A stretch of 64,000 nucleotides of DNA from Takakia lepidozioides (lineage: Eukaryota > Streptophyta > Takakiopsida > Takakiales > Takakiaceae). The notes below the pieces were generated by a model that worked only from the letters and a program-made list of their open reading frames with translations, had not been told where the DNA came from and searched no databases. This document shows, piece by piece, positions 1 to 11,825 of the stretch; positions within the stretch are counted from its first letter, which is position 1, and each line of letters starts with the position of its first letter. Made by a program: the position numbers and the translations under genes. The stretch covers positions 13,640,001 to 13,704,000 of the forward strand of contig CM060731.1 of assembly GCA_030704615.1 (NCBI GenBank). The letters run 5' to 3'.

Positions 1-1588
1 ATGAAATAAGCTCTTGAGCCTTGCGTTTGACATGTAAATGTGCTTCTTTGGAAGCCTCTGTGCAGTAAATTTCTCTTCAATAAAGTTCCCTGTTTGCATG
101 AATTCGTAAGCTCGCATTGGAGTCACCTTGTGTGCTATGTACACAGTTGTTGGATTTCTGTAATATTTATAGAATTGTGACTCCGATTTTTGGCTGTCCG
201 AGACTCGACATGTTGCTTCTGACTTTCAAGAGAACAGATCTGTCTATCTTCTAGATGGCAGTTTCTGTACATAATATGTAGGGGCTTGACTCTGATGATT
301 GATGATTTCTCAGCAAGAGTTCGACTGAAATTAACATGTGAGGAACCTGCTGCTTCGATGCGGTATGGAAAAGTTGCAGACAAACTCTCGAACTGAGGCC
401 TCCAAAAGTGTGTGACTCCGACATCTTGAGTGCACAACTTACAGAAAATGTACATGTAGGTAGTCTGGATCACACCTCCTTGCACACTTATGCTTTTCGT
501 GATCAGGTGAAGTCCAAGTAGAGTCCGTTCAATTGAACCTCTGAGAGTTATCTTGACATTCGATCGATGTAGTCGGGTTGTAGGCATTGCCATGATATAT
601 AGAACCTTTGTCTTTCAACGGCTCAAGATTGTCGATGCAAGCCCCACTCCATGCATTTGTTTTCTAGGCTGATTCATGAACCAGTATTGATACTAGCTCT
701 TCTTCTTACTTTCGTTCTTTATGTCATGCACCACATATCAATTGACATCCTCTTACCAGAAATCTGCTCTTGCAGCGAGAAGCTGTACATGCAGTAGCCA
801 AATTTACCCCTCAAGGTATGCGTTTTCCTCCCCTGAAAGTTGAATGTGAATATTAATAAGGTCCACATTCGCATACTATAACTACAATGTGTTGCAAATT
901 CAGTTTAAATTTTCCTGTGTACGAGACAAGTTTGCACAAGTTATGAAGATTTGAGACAGCTCTGGACAGCCATGCTCCACCCTCACAAAGCCGCCCTCTG
1001 TCCACTGAAGAAACCCGACATCTGTAGTCTGTCAGTATTCTGTCGACCGCCTAACTCTGCATGTGTATTCAATTGGGATAACAGGGCCCACCTCCAAAAG
1101 GGCCAAAAAAAAGGAGAAGCACTTTGGCTCTTAGTTACGCAAGCTTCAGCCGGAGTCTTTTCTTCGGTTGGAAAATTCCTACTTACGTTCTCCAGTCTTC
1201 GAGTATTCTGGTCTTTCGAAAGCATTACAAAGTGACTCAGTTGCTTGAGTTCTTCACAGTTCACTAATTTTTTGCCAGTTGTCTGGACCTCCTCGTCCGA
1301 ACCAACGAGCCGCCTGTAGTCTGCTCAGGTTTCCCTTCGGAGAAGAAAAGCCAGCTAAGTTTAACCGGAGGGAGAGAATCCGAATATCAAGGTGAGCATA
1401 TTCACCCGCAAGTTACAGCCTCTCAGGGTGAAGACTCGTAGCCCGTGACAAGTTGGCATAGTGTTCTCTAGCCCACAAAAGAATTCCAAGCTACTGTCAC
1501 GGCCCGTGTTGCCGGTCAGAAAAGATTCTCGGTTCTCTTGGATACCTAAGACGTAAAAGGCCTCTCGGAGGGCAATTTGTTTTGGATC
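1..1588. other. No recognisable gene; AT-rich unassigned sequence
   Basis: I recognise no gene here. The longest open frame is on the minus strand (135-593, 152 codons, with an ATG), but its predicted protein shows no motif I know and no compositional sign of coding. An AATAAA motif lies near 78-83 on the plus strand, so the first bases could be the 3' end of a transcript starting outside the window; this is only a suggestion. Two opposed frames of about 94 codons at 951-1264 overlap each other and look incidental. Confidence 0.4.
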
Positions 1589-1989
1589 TCATTGGATCCA
1601 CCGGGACTGATGGCAACGGTCTCGAACCAGCCACGCTTTGGATTTCTTCATGACGGTGATTGACAGCCCTTTGATGACCCAGCAGCCAACTTTAACCGAC
1701 AGTGCAGCAATTATATTTGTTGACTCACGAATCGTCAAACCAAGGCTCTCCAACAGAAGTTTGACAACAATCCGCACCGGCCCCTCTCCCATCCGTCGGA
1801 CTGGGGCTGTTGTCTGCAGTGGTTCCAAGTTCCAACAGCAACAACTTGTAGACTCCAAGGTGAGACTCCTCCGGCTCCCCTGGGCCCTGACCCGCCACAG
1901 ATTAGCATCGGGGTTTGGGCCCAATCTTGTTCAAGTTGCAACTTTGGCTCCTGTCTCCGCAATCTCGTCACAGTTAAGAACGAGAGAGA

Positions 1990-2425
1990 TGCACCTCCTT
2001 GCAAAGCGCATTGAAGAGGGAGAGAGAGAGAGTGTGTGTGTATAGAAAAGCGCAGGACAGTGAGTAGCTGGGGCCTGGGCGCGTGGGCCCAAGGCAGCGA
2101 TTGGCACCCTCGCGGGCCACGCGTCCTCTGACGGGTGTGGGGTCGGGTCGGGTCGGGTCGGGTCGGCGCAAAGATAGACATACCCTTCGCTGTGAGTCTA
2201 CGACAGGGTCCACGTCGCCGTCCGCAGCGCCGTCAACGGAGGGTCTCCGCTGACTCAGCCCGTCGCAGCGCCGACGCCGTCGCGCTACCCCAAGCGTTCC
2301 CTCCATCGCCACCCTCCGTACTGGCCATCGGACGGCCAGCGTATCCTCAATTACTGAGCGCACCGACAAAGCACGGACGGGTTCGCGACCCCGTCCGCCC
2401 CGGACGGTTTCCTCTTTGGTAGAAT
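1990..2425. repeat. GC-rich patch with GA/GT and GGGTC microsatellites
   Basis: A GA-rich run followed by a short GT run lies at about 2014-2041. Five tandem GGGTC-type pentamers follow at about 2139-2165. The next 250 bases are rich in CG dinucleotides, unlike the AT-rich flanks. Several overlapping frames exist on both strands (for example 1974-2450 minus), but they translate to arginine/proline-rich low-complexity sequence, as any GC-rich stretch would. It could be a promoter-type CpG patch or only a simple repeat; nothing in the sequence decides. Confidence 0.5.
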
Positions 2426-2450
2426 GAGCAAAGAGAGAAGTGTGAAGCAT

Positions 2451-5060
2451 CGAAAGCTGGGGAGCTTTTCTTCGTCCAAGCGAGATGCCTCATGCAATTA
2501 TTCCATATCTATAACCCAACTGTGCTTATCATCCACTTGTGGTCTGAGCTATGTAGCGGCCGGAACTTAGTACAAACTACTTTCATATCACTTATGCGGA
2601 TTGTTCGCAATTGTTTGTTTGCAATTGGCGGTGGTAGAGATTCCGCTTCAATTCCCTTTGTGTTCTGAGGAGGTGTGATAAGCAAAGGAGCAAGTCAGTT
2701 CCAAATAGGTACAAATTGTCTCCAATGCAAATGGATGAGCGCATCATCCGAGGAGGCACAGAACCCAAAATGTTCATAAGCGGCATGTTGTCGTTGTTGT
2801 TGTTGTAGATATTGTGAGTCCCCGGGCAGAGTGGAAGGGGGTGGATGGTTCCCCCTCTCTCTCTCATCAGAATTATTGTGTATGAAAAGCTGAAGTTTTC
2901 GGGGCTTGTTTCGTCATGTTTTGTCGACATTCAATCAACCCACATAAATCATTTTTTATTACGTCTGCACTGTGGCCACATTGTAAGCACCCAACAAACA
3001 TTCTTTAAAAATTCCGGTCAGCATGCTGCCCCTCCAAATCATCTTTGCATTAAATTTTGTCAGTACACACAAAATTTAGTTTTTTTGTTTCGTACTAGTT
3101 TTTCGGGTCGGTGCTGTATTTTTTCTGATCTGTTAACAGAAAATGAAAGAAGCTTGCCGGCGAAGGAATCACCGGCTGCATGCCGGTGAGGCTGGACTGG
3201 GTCAAGCCAGCTGACAGGTGTCAGTGCCGAATCCCGATGGCCCGGCTGTCCTTCCTGGCTCTACCCCTGCCACGTGTTCCTGTCCAGCCCAACAGATCTG
3301 GGGATCAAGCATGTCGCCAAAACATCTAGTAGCGTACTTTTGCACATATTGCTGCGGATAATTGCTCTTAAATTGTGCCTATTAATTCAACCAAAGTGTA
3401 CTAAATTCCTTATCACTCTCGAGTCTCCCACAAACAATTCCTTCTTAAATCACCATTGGACATAAATGTGTCTGCAGATCATCAATATATATTGTGGGTG
3501 AGATTAGATCCGAGGGAGAGTGTCAGAGTGAGTCTCTGATCATCTCGTGAAACAAGGAGGTTACCTATGCAGAGACTCGATGTCTGGGGATGATGCAAAG
3601 TCGCAAACAGAAGATGAGATTAGGTGAGAGGAGACTGAAGACCTTCCCTGAATTGGGGTAGCCTAGTATGCTGCTCATGAGCTGCTCTCCCATCGATAAA
3701 GTTAGACAAGATACTCTCTGTGCGCATGAGCTCACGGCTTACGCCGACTTTCCTTGAGCTTGACTCATGTTGTCAGTCTTTTCTCTTCGACGTCTGTGTT
3801 TGTGATCTCATTCAACATCACTGTGCTCCTCACCTACTTTTCTTCCCACTGCAGTGTGGTCCATTTGTGTAATCCAGGTTTTACAACTCACTCAAACTTC
3901 TACTCGAGGTCGCATAGGTAGTCCACGGAATATAAAGGGGGGACCCGCAGCAATAAACGGTGGCCCACAGTGTGTGCAGGACCCTCAAATTTCCCGACAT
4001 GAAAGCACCTGCGCGCAAGTGAGAGAAGGTGGGAGACGACTTTGTGGTGGTAAAGCTCTGCATGGATTTTGCCCAATCTGGTCCAAAAGTACGTGTTGCA
4101 TTGGCTAAATCAGGACAGCCCATTAAAGAAGTCACACTATATTCCTTGAGCTGCGGAGTTGTACGTTTCGCATGTGCCCGTAGTACTTCCCCAGATGGCC
4201 CCCACTGCCCATGTGAAACCGAACTTCTGGTCTTGTGGAGAACCAAAATTTCCAGGCTGGCTTGGTGGGACCGGCTAGCTGGTTGTGACTTGTGAGGCTC
4301 TTGATATTTTTGAGTTGGTAGTTAGAAAAACATTCCTCTCGGCTACTTAGTAAAGTCTTTTTGGATTGGTCTATAATAAGAAGATTCAGATATCTGTTTG
4401 AGTGCAGGCAGCAGCACCGACGGAATATTAGCTTGCATTGTTTGTAGAGTTAGGGGCTAGCTAAATTTTGTGAGCCTAGCTGCTAACTTCGAGGCGTACC
4501 CGAAGCTACTCGCTTCGTTGCAAGGAAGGGAGGCATGTACGGACGGCTCCGTGTCAAACCAAGTACTGTCAATTTGCAGAGAGTCATGACGGAAACCCTG
4601 TTGCAGCTCCTCCTGATGCTTTTGCATTTGAGAAGGTTTGGTGGAGGGGAGATTGGGAGACATGATCACACCTGTCCGATTGCAGATATCAAGCGAGATT
4701 GTATCTCTTTATGTAAAGCTAGTATGTGATTCGGCTATATGTGATTGGGTGTTTGGTAGTGAAGGGTATTTGTCCAAGCACTTCGCAGGTGCAGTTTTCC
4801 CTCACTCTAATTAACCACCTTGCACTGAATCTCTGTACAAATGTCGAATACCCCGGGCGATGTCTTGCAAAATCACGTTACACAGCACCAGACCGACTCT
4901 GGGCCGTAGTCTGCTGCTATGCCTTGCAAGAATGATTGAAGAGACAAACATAGATTGTTTTGCGAATCCTCCCGTCTACCCACCGGATGTCAATTGCAAT
5001 TCTCGTATGATAACTACAAACCACTGAAGTTGATCTTAATGTACTAGAAAGGAAATTGGA
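2451..5060. other. Unassigned intergenic sequence
   Basis: No family could be recognised. Short open frames occur on both strands (for example 3854-4108 plus and 3881-4246 minus, which overlap), with no conserved motif. I see no tandem repeat, tRNA or rRNA segment in this stretch. Confidence 0.4.
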
Positions 5061-5640
5061 GAAGCACACACTGGAGAGAATGTACTCGTAAGATCTAGCC
5101 TCTTCGCCAAAGACCCCGCGCCCAGTTTGGGCGGAACAAAGGGAACAGATACTACCCAAGTTGTACTCAAGCAGTGGCACTCATGGCGTCTGATATAAAC
5201 AATTTGTTAGGGCATTTGATATTTCGTCTAGAAAGACCTTTACACAAGCATCAACCTGGATCTGCCCAACAGTTACCCCAACAGGGCCACGGCTTTAGCC
5301 TGAACCTCGAGATTTTGAGAGTTGGTGAACCGAGGTGCAGGGAGTATGTTCTTGATGTTCCTGAAGAGTGTGGCTCTGTGACATTGTATCAAAAAATGGA
5401 TATTGTCTTCAGGCCGCCACATCGGGCATTGACAATCCCCATTTTCTCTCGCCTCTGTTTGTTTTTCAAAACTAGACTCCCCGGCTGGAGTTTAAATTTC
5501 AGTCTTGTGCCGAGGGTGGGTAGGCCCTTCAGGTCGTCCTTAAGGTCCTCACATGTCACAGAGTGGAACAAGTTTAGGGAAGTTCTGCCTAACTTCGTTC
5601 AACCACCACAGAGAAAGAGAAAGAATCACCGTACATGACA
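5060..5640 (-). pseudogene. Degraded 3' part of a non-LTR retrotransposon (copy A)
   Basis: Read on the minus strand, this shares protein-level similarity with copies at 9316-9690 (plus), 49250-49450 (minus) and 60740-61150 (minus). Shared landmarks are a stretch ending in LGTRLKFKL followed by a Lys/Gln/Arg-rich segment, then DACVK-type sequence, then the phrase SAQTGRGV (about 5110-5130). The better copy at 9.3 kb has a Cys/His motif typical of the C-terminus of LINE polyproteins. Here the knuckle is broken and the frame shifts several times. The assignment rests on similarity to the other copies in the window. Confidence 0.5.
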
Positions 5641-6263
5641 ACACCCAAGTCATAAACAGGGAACAGATTGGCAAATCTGTAGTCTCAGTAAAGGTTTAAA
5701 AAGGAAATGAAACGCATGAAAGATGCTGACATAACCCCACATCGCCTCCCAAAAAAACTCAAACTGAATCCTCCGTCCAAACACGTATGCCAATCTGAAT
5801 TTTCACCTCTGACACAGTAATATTCCCCGGCTCTGCAGCGAGATTCAGCTCTGGAGGTAGGATACTGCTTTTTATAGGTAGGTTGGAAATGTTTCTCGTG
5901 CCCCACTTACTATTCTGCAACTGCAGAAAAAGTCTTTCTCATAGGAAATCAAAAGGCCGTGGGTACCCACTTCTGAGGTATCGCTCGACCATGGATCGAA
6001 TGGACCACACAGTGCAAACTGCAAACCTCCAACGGGTCCCTGTTGGTATGGCGCTGTGACGGCAGGTGTCGCCTGCTTGGGTTGCTGGCAAATCCAATGT
6101 CAATGACGGTTGATCTGCTTTAAAAGACGGACCGATAAGCTTCTGGTTACGGTTCTAGGACTTTTTTACTTGACACAATAGACAGTACAGTTTCCTTTCT
6201 TTTTTTTCTTTTTCTTTTTTTTTAGTCCAACTCTTTTTTTTATTTTTTTTACCTCTTATAACA

Positions 6264-6356
6264 GGAAGGTGGACACCTTCATGACACACCAGACGGTGGT
6301 TTGAACCCACAACCACATCAAACGTGGTATGTGCCCATTACCACTGGGCTACATGC
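6264..6356 (-). repeat. tRNA-derived SINE fragment (copy 1)
   Basis: On the minus strand the sequence begins GCATGTAGCCCAGTGGT, a good RNA polymerase III A box, and about 30 bases later has GTGGGTTCAAACC, a good B box. This is the internal promoter layout of a tRNA-related SINE head. The same 93 bases recur at 8049-8141 with only a few differences. It lies next to T-rich simple sequence (6195-6255). The body seen upstream of copy 2 is not clear here, so this copy is probably truncated. Confidence 0.7.
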
Positions 6357-6519
6357 TTTCTTTTTCTTTTCATTTTTAGTGAACAGGGGACACTGAGCGG
6401 CCCTGGATTAATTTTATTTGGAATTATTGGAGGGGAAAAAAATTAAAACCCACCATAAGGCACACACCCTTTTTTCTTTTTTATAAACAAGGGGGATGTG
6501 GCCTTGTAGATCAGAATTA

Positions 6520-6910
6520 CTATGGATGCCGTTGGCCCAGTGCAATCTCCTATGTATACAAGTACATCTCCCATGTCGAGGCCCAAGTGCGACCTCTAGG
6601 GTAGCCTGCTGTTGGCCCATGTGCGAAAAATTGAAATCTAAGACCAAGTGCAATTTCCTATGTATCCCTGTGGGTCTCCTATGTTGAAGCCCATCTAAGC
6701 CCAAGTACAATCTTCTATGTAGCCAAGTGCATCTCCCATGTAGAGGCTGAAGTGTCCACTATTGTCTAAGCCCAAGTGCGATATCCTATGTATCCAAGTG
6801 TGTCTCCTATATATCCAAGGGCGTCTCCCATGTGCGTCTCCTATGTCGAGGCCCATATGAGCAATCTCCTATGTATCCAAGTGCGTCTCCCATGTCAAGG
6901 CCCCATTTAT
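6520..6910. repeat. Minisatellite of about 45-bp degenerate units
   Basis: The phrases CTCCTATGTATCCAAGTG, CGTCTCCCATGT and CGAGGCCCA recur in changing order about six to eight times, sometimes interrupted by GGGTAGCCT. Short frames across it (for example 6496-6687) are by-products of the repeat. Units have diverged enough that the exact number cannot be given by eye. Confidence 0.65.
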
Positions 6911-7975
6911 TTTATTTTTTTCATGAATTTATTGAGTAATAATATCTTGTCATTATTGATATGTCTCCCGTCTCTAGGGTAGCCTATGCCATTAGCCCAA
7001 GTGTCCAATGCCAAATGCATTTTCTTTCCACATATCCTACTACCAAATTTGAACCGGAGACCTTTCCCTTAATATCTCTCTTTGCCAAGGCTCCAACCAT
7101 TGTCCCATAAATGCCTAATTTGCAATTTTTCGTGAATTTCCAGCGACCCAAAGTACTTGAAATTCCACATCTCCCACACCGCAAGTCCAAAAATCATGAG
7201 ACCAAGCCCGTGCACCCCTTCTCGTCGAGGGCTTTCCAACGGGACCAAGCACTCAGGGTGGAGCCCCGCAGTTTGGGACATCTCAATCTACAAAACAAAA
7301 CAAAACAAACGTCTCGCTTCATATATTGATATACTCTCATATATCCTTGTTGTTGTGGCAAGACTTTGTCCAGATATGTATTTTGTTCATCCATGAACTC
7401 CCTATCTCATTGGTTGTGGCTCAAGCATGTTAGCACTTTGTCAACATGGATGGAACACGTCCCTTTATTAATTTAGTTTATCACTGGCATGTGGCATGAA
7501 GCCTCAAATAGCCAAAATGTCCACATCCTTAAGGAAAACCTCAAACTGCCTCCCCCACTTCTATGCACATATGCATTTTACAGCTATCACCTCGCTCATA
7601 CCCAAGCCACACATGGCATATGTGTTCCTCAATGTAGTTCCCATAACACGGACTTTCGGCATGCAGCAATGGCAAGTTGTTCCTATACTGCTAGCGCCAA
7701 TATTGCGTCCAGTCGACTTAGTTTTCTAACATAGGGGAAACTATGTTGTGGAGATGAAAGTGTGTTGAGTGAATGTTGCAGCCTGTAGTAGGAGAGGAGA
7801 GTAGAAAGGCGCCACAAGAGCGTAAGAAGGAGGACATGATTCTACCGTGATGTCACTCTTTACCTTGTTGGATCTTAGCGACCTATCCCTGCAGTTCAAA
7901 CCAGCCCCACCAATAAAGGGTGGGCCTACTATGGGCTATGTGGCCTGGCTATTACAGCCCAAAAAAAAAAAAGGG
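6911..7975. other. Unassigned sequence
   Basis: No gene recognised. Overlapping plus-strand frames at 7111-7396 and 7489-7734 have no known motif. A poly-A run at about 7960-7972 directly precedes the SINE at 7976, in an orientation that does not match that SINE's own 3' end. Confidence 0.35.
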
Positions 7976-8141
7976 GTATGACGCCTCCGGAAGGAAGCGT
8001 AACTTATGGAGTCACTTCACCCCGAAGGGCTACCTGCCTTCTGCTAGGAAGGTGGACAGCTTCATGACACACCAGACCGTGGTTTGAACCCACAACCACA
8101 TCCAACGTGGTATGTGCCCATTACCACTGGGCTACATGCAT
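7976..8141 (-). repeat. tRNA-derived SINE (copy 2, longest)
   Basis: The minus strand shows head and body. The head carries an A box (TAGCCCAGTGG) and a B box (GGGTTCAAACC) with normal spacing. The body continues leftwards to the TCACTTCACCCCGAAGG and GACGCCTCCGGAAGG blocks. The body blocks, but not the same head, recur at 11826-11972, so two SINE subfamilies appear to share a body. A tRNA gene is excluded: no acceptor stem or CCA-type end is formed and the sequence runs on well past tRNA length. Confidence 0.75.
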
Positions 8142-8687
8142 GCTAGTTGACATTATAGCCCTAAATCTTAACAAGCCTCAAAGGACAATTGGCTCTCTTG
8201 CTTTGCTTTGGCACAACATAAGAGGATGGTAAGACTAGGGAGCATGACTCAGCCCAACACACCAATCAGCACAACACACCAATCGGCGCCTTGACATCGG
8301 TGTAAGGTACTTTGACCACATTTTCTCCATTGACTTGCATGTCTCCGCAAAGTTTCTCTAGGAGAGAGCCAACAAACAGAAAATTGAAAGTGGCCAATTT
8401 GCCACGGTATGACCGGATCCGGTGCCAAGCCCATCCCTGAAAGGGGGTAATACCCGCAAGGGGAAGAGGCTCTTATTTACGCTAGCTCTAACTGGCGATA
8501 TATATATCAATATATAATCAATATAGTATGTGTATGTATATAGATAAAAATAATATGAATAATTTAATAATTTAATTCAATCAGACAGTACATTTGACGG
8601 CTCCCTCAGCTCCTCTGGCGGCCCCTCTGAGCTAAAATCCTCGCAGGACTCACCATTCAATACTTTAGCATGCAATAGTTTGCAGCG
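8142..8687. other. Unassigned, AT-rich towards the right
   Basis: No gene seen. A TA-rich stretch at about 8500-8570 is simple sequence. A minus-strand frame at 8249-8434 has no recognisable content. Confidence 0.35.
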
Positions 8688-8830
8688 ATGAGTAGCCCAA
8701 TGGTAAGGTGATGGTAATGGAGGGTGGTGGGGTATAGGTTCGATTCTTGTTGGGTGTTTGAGTCACTCCAGTCTGTGTCACCCCAACTCCTTTGGTTCGA
8801 GTCTAATTCCTTTCTAGGATGTTTTATGTC
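8688..8830 (+). repeat. tRNA-derived SINE, third type, plus strand
   Basis: The plus strand carries GAGTAGCCCAATGG (A box) at about 8690 and AGGTTCGATTCTTG (B box) about 45 bases later, the arrangement expected of a SINE head. The downstream 80 bases (GTCACTCCAGTCTGTGTCACCCC and on) grade into a low-complexity GTCACCCC/GTCACTC repeat that runs to about 9070. No target duplication could be identified. Confidence 0.6.
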
Positions 8831-8869
8831 AAATTTCGAGACCAAATGGGAGTTACCAAGTGGAGTGAC

Positions 8870-9075
8870 ATTCCTTTCAATGTCAGCCCATCACTCCATG
8901 TCATCCCGGTCTATGTTAGCCCAATCTGTGTCACTCTCCAAAGAGGGTGGGCGCCCCTCACTCTAGTGTCACCCCAATGTGTGTCACTCTCCAGAGGGGG
9001 TGGGGCCCGTCACTCTAGTGTCACCCCCTTCCATGTTACTCTGATCATGTCACCCCAATCTGTCACTCACAAGAC
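8870..9075. repeat. Tandem GTCACYC-rich repeat
   Basis: Segments such as CTAGTGTCACCCCAATGTG and TGTCACTCTCCA recur three to four times between 8930 and 9065. The repeat adjoins the SINE on its left and the ATCCGG repeat on its right. I see no coding sense in it. Confidence 0.6.
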
Positions 9076-9312
9076 AGGTAATTCTATCGTTCCTTACCAG
9101 ACCAGCCGGTATGGATAAAAAGACTCAATAAAAGAGGAATGAAAAATTATCACCCTGGTAGTTTTTCATCCGGTACGGATGGAAAAACAGGATGTTGTTG
9201 GCAACCTCCATAGAGGTAATTCTTTTCTTCCATGGTGACTCATCCGGTATGGATGAGAGTCAATAGAGGAGGAATGAAAAGGCCAAAAGAACCATCCTAG
9301 AGGTAATTCAGT
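9076..9312. repeat. ATCCGG-motif repeat (copy 1)
   Basis: The block contains repeated CATCCGGTATGGATGA-type motifs, each a short imperfect palindrome, spaced about 60-90 bases apart. Nearly the same block occurs at 63108-63340. The left copy stops being similar at about 9312, exactly where non-LTR copy B begins, which marks a junction. Dense short motifs of this kind are often the subterminal repeats of a DNA transposon, but no terminal inverted repeat or transposase was found. Confidence 0.6.
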
Positions 9313-9315
9313 AAA

Positions 9316-9690
9316 CTCAGGGCAGGAAGCCTACCTTTGAACAGCAAACAGAAGCAGAGAGGAAAGGGAGAGTGCAATTGCCCGTTGTGTGGGCAATCTG
9401 AAGACAGTACTCATTTTCTGATACACTGTCCGGGGTTCTCTCACCAAAGAGACGCTCTCTTCAAATCTATCAAGGGAATTGTGCATGTACCTCTGTTTAC
9501 CTGATGCTTGTGTGAAGGGATTTCTAGAGGATATCTGGAAAACCCAGATTAATTCTATATATGAAGGTAAGTCTTACTACCAACATCAGCCCCTGACAGA
9601 GGCAGGTTCTGTCCCTTTTGTTTCCGCTCAAACTGGGCGCGGGGTCAATGGCCACAAGGCTACGGCAAACAATGTCTTATGAGTACAAAC
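9316..9690 (+). pseudogene. 3' end of a non-LTR (LINE-type) retrotransposon (copy B)
   Basis: From about 9375 the plus strand encodes CNCPLCGQSEDSTHF followed by LIHCPGFSHQRDALF, a Cys-x2-Cys...His...Cys knuckle of the kind found at the C-terminus of LINE reverse transcriptase polyproteins. After a one-base frame change near 9498 the protein continues as DACVKGFLEDIW and SAQTGRGV to a stop at about 9680. No reverse transcriptase core is present, so this is a 5'-truncated copy, the usual state of LINE insertions. Copies A, C and D in the window cover overlapping parts and show that this is a repeated family. Confidence 0.6.
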
Positions 9691-9757
9691 TTTTTAACTT
9701 TTTTTGCACCCTCTCTCCCCTGTGGTTTGTTTATTTTTGTGAGCAGCAAAAAACAAA

Positions 9758-11521
9758 TGGAGGATATTCACGTCATTTCAAGACATGGACAAGACCCATA
9801 AGGGTCATTGTCAATTAAAGACATAAACAGCCCTAGATAGGGCACTATCTCACATTTCCAGTCTTGTCAAATCATCCCAAAAGACACCACCCAATCATCC
9901 AAGACAAAACAGGGTGGGAGGGCGGGGTTTGTTCTTGTGTGGGACAAGATAAGATATTGTTGTCCCTGTGCATGCTCCAAGGCCTCTTGGTTCAGCCTGT
10001 ACATATACCAGCAGCTTACCAATTCAGCCATTAATTATGGCAGGTCATGCATCAGCCAAGGCATAAGGACCAACCTGCATTTTGTCAGAATCTCAGTATA
10101 CCACCAAGCAGTCCAACTTGGGCCAGATGAAGTAGATTCCATATCATCTGTATTCACCCCTAGACATGTGATCATACAAGGTATCAAGGGAATGTGAATG
10201 CAGCCTGTCAGATTACAGGTTCAAGACTTGTACCAACAAACAGCATGAACAGCCGAGATCCATCCTCTTTTGTATAAAAAACAGATAGCAGGTCATAGGC
10301 TTGATGTCATGACAGATCCAAAACAATATGTAGGATTCCATTGCAGCTTACCATCCTCATCCTTCAAGAGTTTCATGCTAAGACATGCAAAGAACACCTT
10401 ACTACGATCCAGTACACATCAGAAGTAGGCCTGAAAAGGAGCAGGGCAGTACCCTACCAGGCTGCCGCCCTAAACTCAAGGCCATCAGATCCATAGTTAC
10501 CCAAAACCGCCAAAAACATACCACCAAAAACCATATCCTCTTTGGCCAAAATAACTTACAACCTAGCTTAGTAATCCACAGGTTGTGCTGTCAAAGATTA
10601 AAAGGGAGGGTATGGTTTGCATGCAAGCCTCAGGAAACAAGCCCGTCAGGCCGAGCTGCGCATCGGCGGCAGAACGACAAAGGCCAGAACGCAGGCTGGA
10701 GCATATCAAGTCAAGGGCAGTTGGGTTGAAATCGGGGCTGTAGCCAGCAGCCACCTCACAGCGCGCACAACCCTAGGTCTTCTCAGCCCATATCCCAATC
10801 TGCATGCTCAAGAAACTTCAAAGTATGTGAGGATCCTCACCTGGTCCCATCACAAGCCCCCACAAAAACCAACAGGTTAGTGAGGATTGTGGAACCCCAA
10901 GTGAATCACAGACCCTCACACTTGTCATCGATGTCAATTAAGAAACTCAAAAGCAAGAGAAAGACATAAGAACATGAGAATCCCTAAATACCAAAGGCAC
11001 CTTAAGCGATTGGGGAAGATGGTTATGTGCCATCACCATCCGCAGCAAGCCGCCTCCACAAAGCATATAAGCAATGAAGCAAAACAGGCACAATCGCAAG
11101 GCACTAGAAAAGAGAGAGAGAACTTCCCATCATAAGCATCTTTGCTAAGCACAGAAAAAGCTAGAAGAGGGATGTTGCCACTGCATTCATAGCGGTGTTT
11201 CCCGCTGCAAGAGAGACAAGGCGCCGCCTTCGCGCCCCCCCAGGCGCTCGTCCAGCATGGGTACGACACCACAAACAGGGCAGCCACCGAAGCACGCCTG
11301 CCATAACACTCTCCTCGCGAGCTCAGAAGCACATCGTGTGCTTCTAACAGCAGGAGAGACGACATAGGGTTGTCCCCCAATTATTCATCTGTGGATGAAA
11401 AATAGTAGGACGAATCCATATACCCTGATGGATTTCATCCGCAGCAAGGTTAAAAATAGGTTTTGGGGTAGGGATTAGGGTTTCCACCGTAATTAATCAT
11501 AATTAGGGGCAGTAAAGATTT
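9758..11521. repeat. 1.76-kb dispersed repeat (copy 1)
   Basis: This segment matches 61209-63005 in the same orientation almost throughout: the block starting CAAGACATGGACAAGACCC, the block with CACCTCACAGCGC, the GCGCCGCCTTCGCGCC patch, and the end AATTAGGGG-AGTAAAGAT. A part recurs rearranged at 63483-64000. It contains several frames (for example 10385-10729) with no recognisable protein. CATCCG motifs near its right end (11390-11450) resemble those of the ATCCGG repeat. It is probably a non-autonomous mobile element or a segmental copy; its class is unknown. Confidence 0.7.
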
Positions 11522-11825
11522 TACATACTAGAAACTGGCGAACCATCCTATCAGAGATCACATACGTGCATTAAGTTCTTACATTCTAATTTATAGTTTT
11601 GAAAAAAAAACATGTATTACTTGATTAGGGTTATCTTTCGGGGAAAAGCCACTTATCTTTTGGTGAAAGCATTTTTATCAAAACAAGCACTCATTACATG
11701 TAAGATGAATATACATGTGAAATTGCTTTCGGTGCAAATTCACAACCCAAATCACAATAGATGGGATTAGAGACTCAAACGATCACCATTGTTATTAACC
11801 TATATTGCTTGTAAGAAGAAGAATG

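Noticed and set aside
135-593. 152-codon minus-strand gene
   Set aside because: It has an ATG but no recognisable motif, no homologous copy in the window and no splice or promoter context; not supported as a gene.
6300-6356. tRNA gene on the minus strand
   Set aside because: A and B boxes are good but no acceptor stem pairs, and the same sequence recurs at 8049-8141 as part of a longer repeat, so it is a SINE.
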